NCBI GenBank assembly: GCA_946480635.1
Contig: CAMLKV010000131.1
Span: 1-6,422 of the forward strand
From: an uncultured Flavobacterium sp.
Lineage (GTDB): Bacteria; Bacteroidota; Bacteroidia; Flavobacteriales; Flavobacteriaceae
Length of the DNA: 6,422 bases
Direction: 5' to 3'
A model generated the notes under the pieces. It was not told the origin of the DNA. It made no database searches and saw nothing but the letters and a program-made list of their open reading frames with translations. The position numbers were made by a program, and so were the translations under genes. Below, in pieces: positions 6,411 through 6,422 of the stretch (position 1 is its first letter; each line of letters begins with the position of its first letter).

Positions 6411-6422
6411 AAATAAATGAAT

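Noticed and set aside
6302..6421. Minus-strand frame open from the right edge to a TAG at 6304-6302, as a possible upstream gene's end
   Set aside because: The residues are mostly Phe, Ile, Asn and His with no recognisable motif, and the frame would end inside the leader stem-loop. It looks like an untranslated AT-rich region.

Overview
The window reads as chromosomal DNA of a member of the Flavobacteriaceae, most likely Flavobacterium or a close relative. The evidence is very AT-rich DNA, genes without Shine-Dalgarno sequences, a promoter of the Bacteroidetes type (TTTG, 21-nt spacer, TAnnTTTG), a type IX secretion (T9SS) sorting tail and a lipoprotein signal. The species cannot be fixed from sequence alone.

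Layout, left to right. (1) Positions 2-172 (+) hold the last 56 codons of a gene that starts outside the window. It resembles the C-terminus of an endonuclease III-like (HhH-GPD) DNA glycosylase, here without iron-sulfur cysteines. (2) A terminator hairpin at 158-182 contains that gene's stop codon and also closes the opposing unit. (3) That opposing unit, on the minus strand, has a promoter at about 1067-1100, a leader with an 11-bp inverted repeat against the start codon, an ECF-type sigma factor (971-387) and a 48-residue protein (338-192). (4) A minus-strand terminator at 1198-1225 ends the next unit. (5) A two-gene minus-strand beta-glucan operon follows: a GH3 beta-glucosidase lipoprotein (6245-3957), then 50 nt later a T9SS-secreted GH64 beta-1,3-glucanase with crystallin-like, ricin-like and CBM6 modules (3906-1270). 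(6) The leader of this operon (6246-6422) contains a long stem-loop at 6261-6328.

The operon makes biochemical sense as a two-step system. The secreted GH64 enzyme would cut beta-1,3-glucan (laminarin, curdlan or fungal wall glucan) into short oligosaccharides while its accessory domains hold it to the polymer. The membrane-anchored GH3 enzyme would then release glucose from the oligosaccharides, probably in the periplasm. No SusC/SusD pair or regulator is visible here, though one may lie beyond the right edge. The sigma factor has its own promoter, has a terminator between it and the glucanase, and has no anti-sigma gene beside it, so nothing ties it to the glucan genes.

The least ordinary features are the structured leaders. 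The stem-loop before the GH3 gene has two positions that cannot pair in plus-strand RNA (A opposite C) but become G-U pairs in the operon's own transcript, which points to a function in that RNA. No wholly new multi-gene system is evident.
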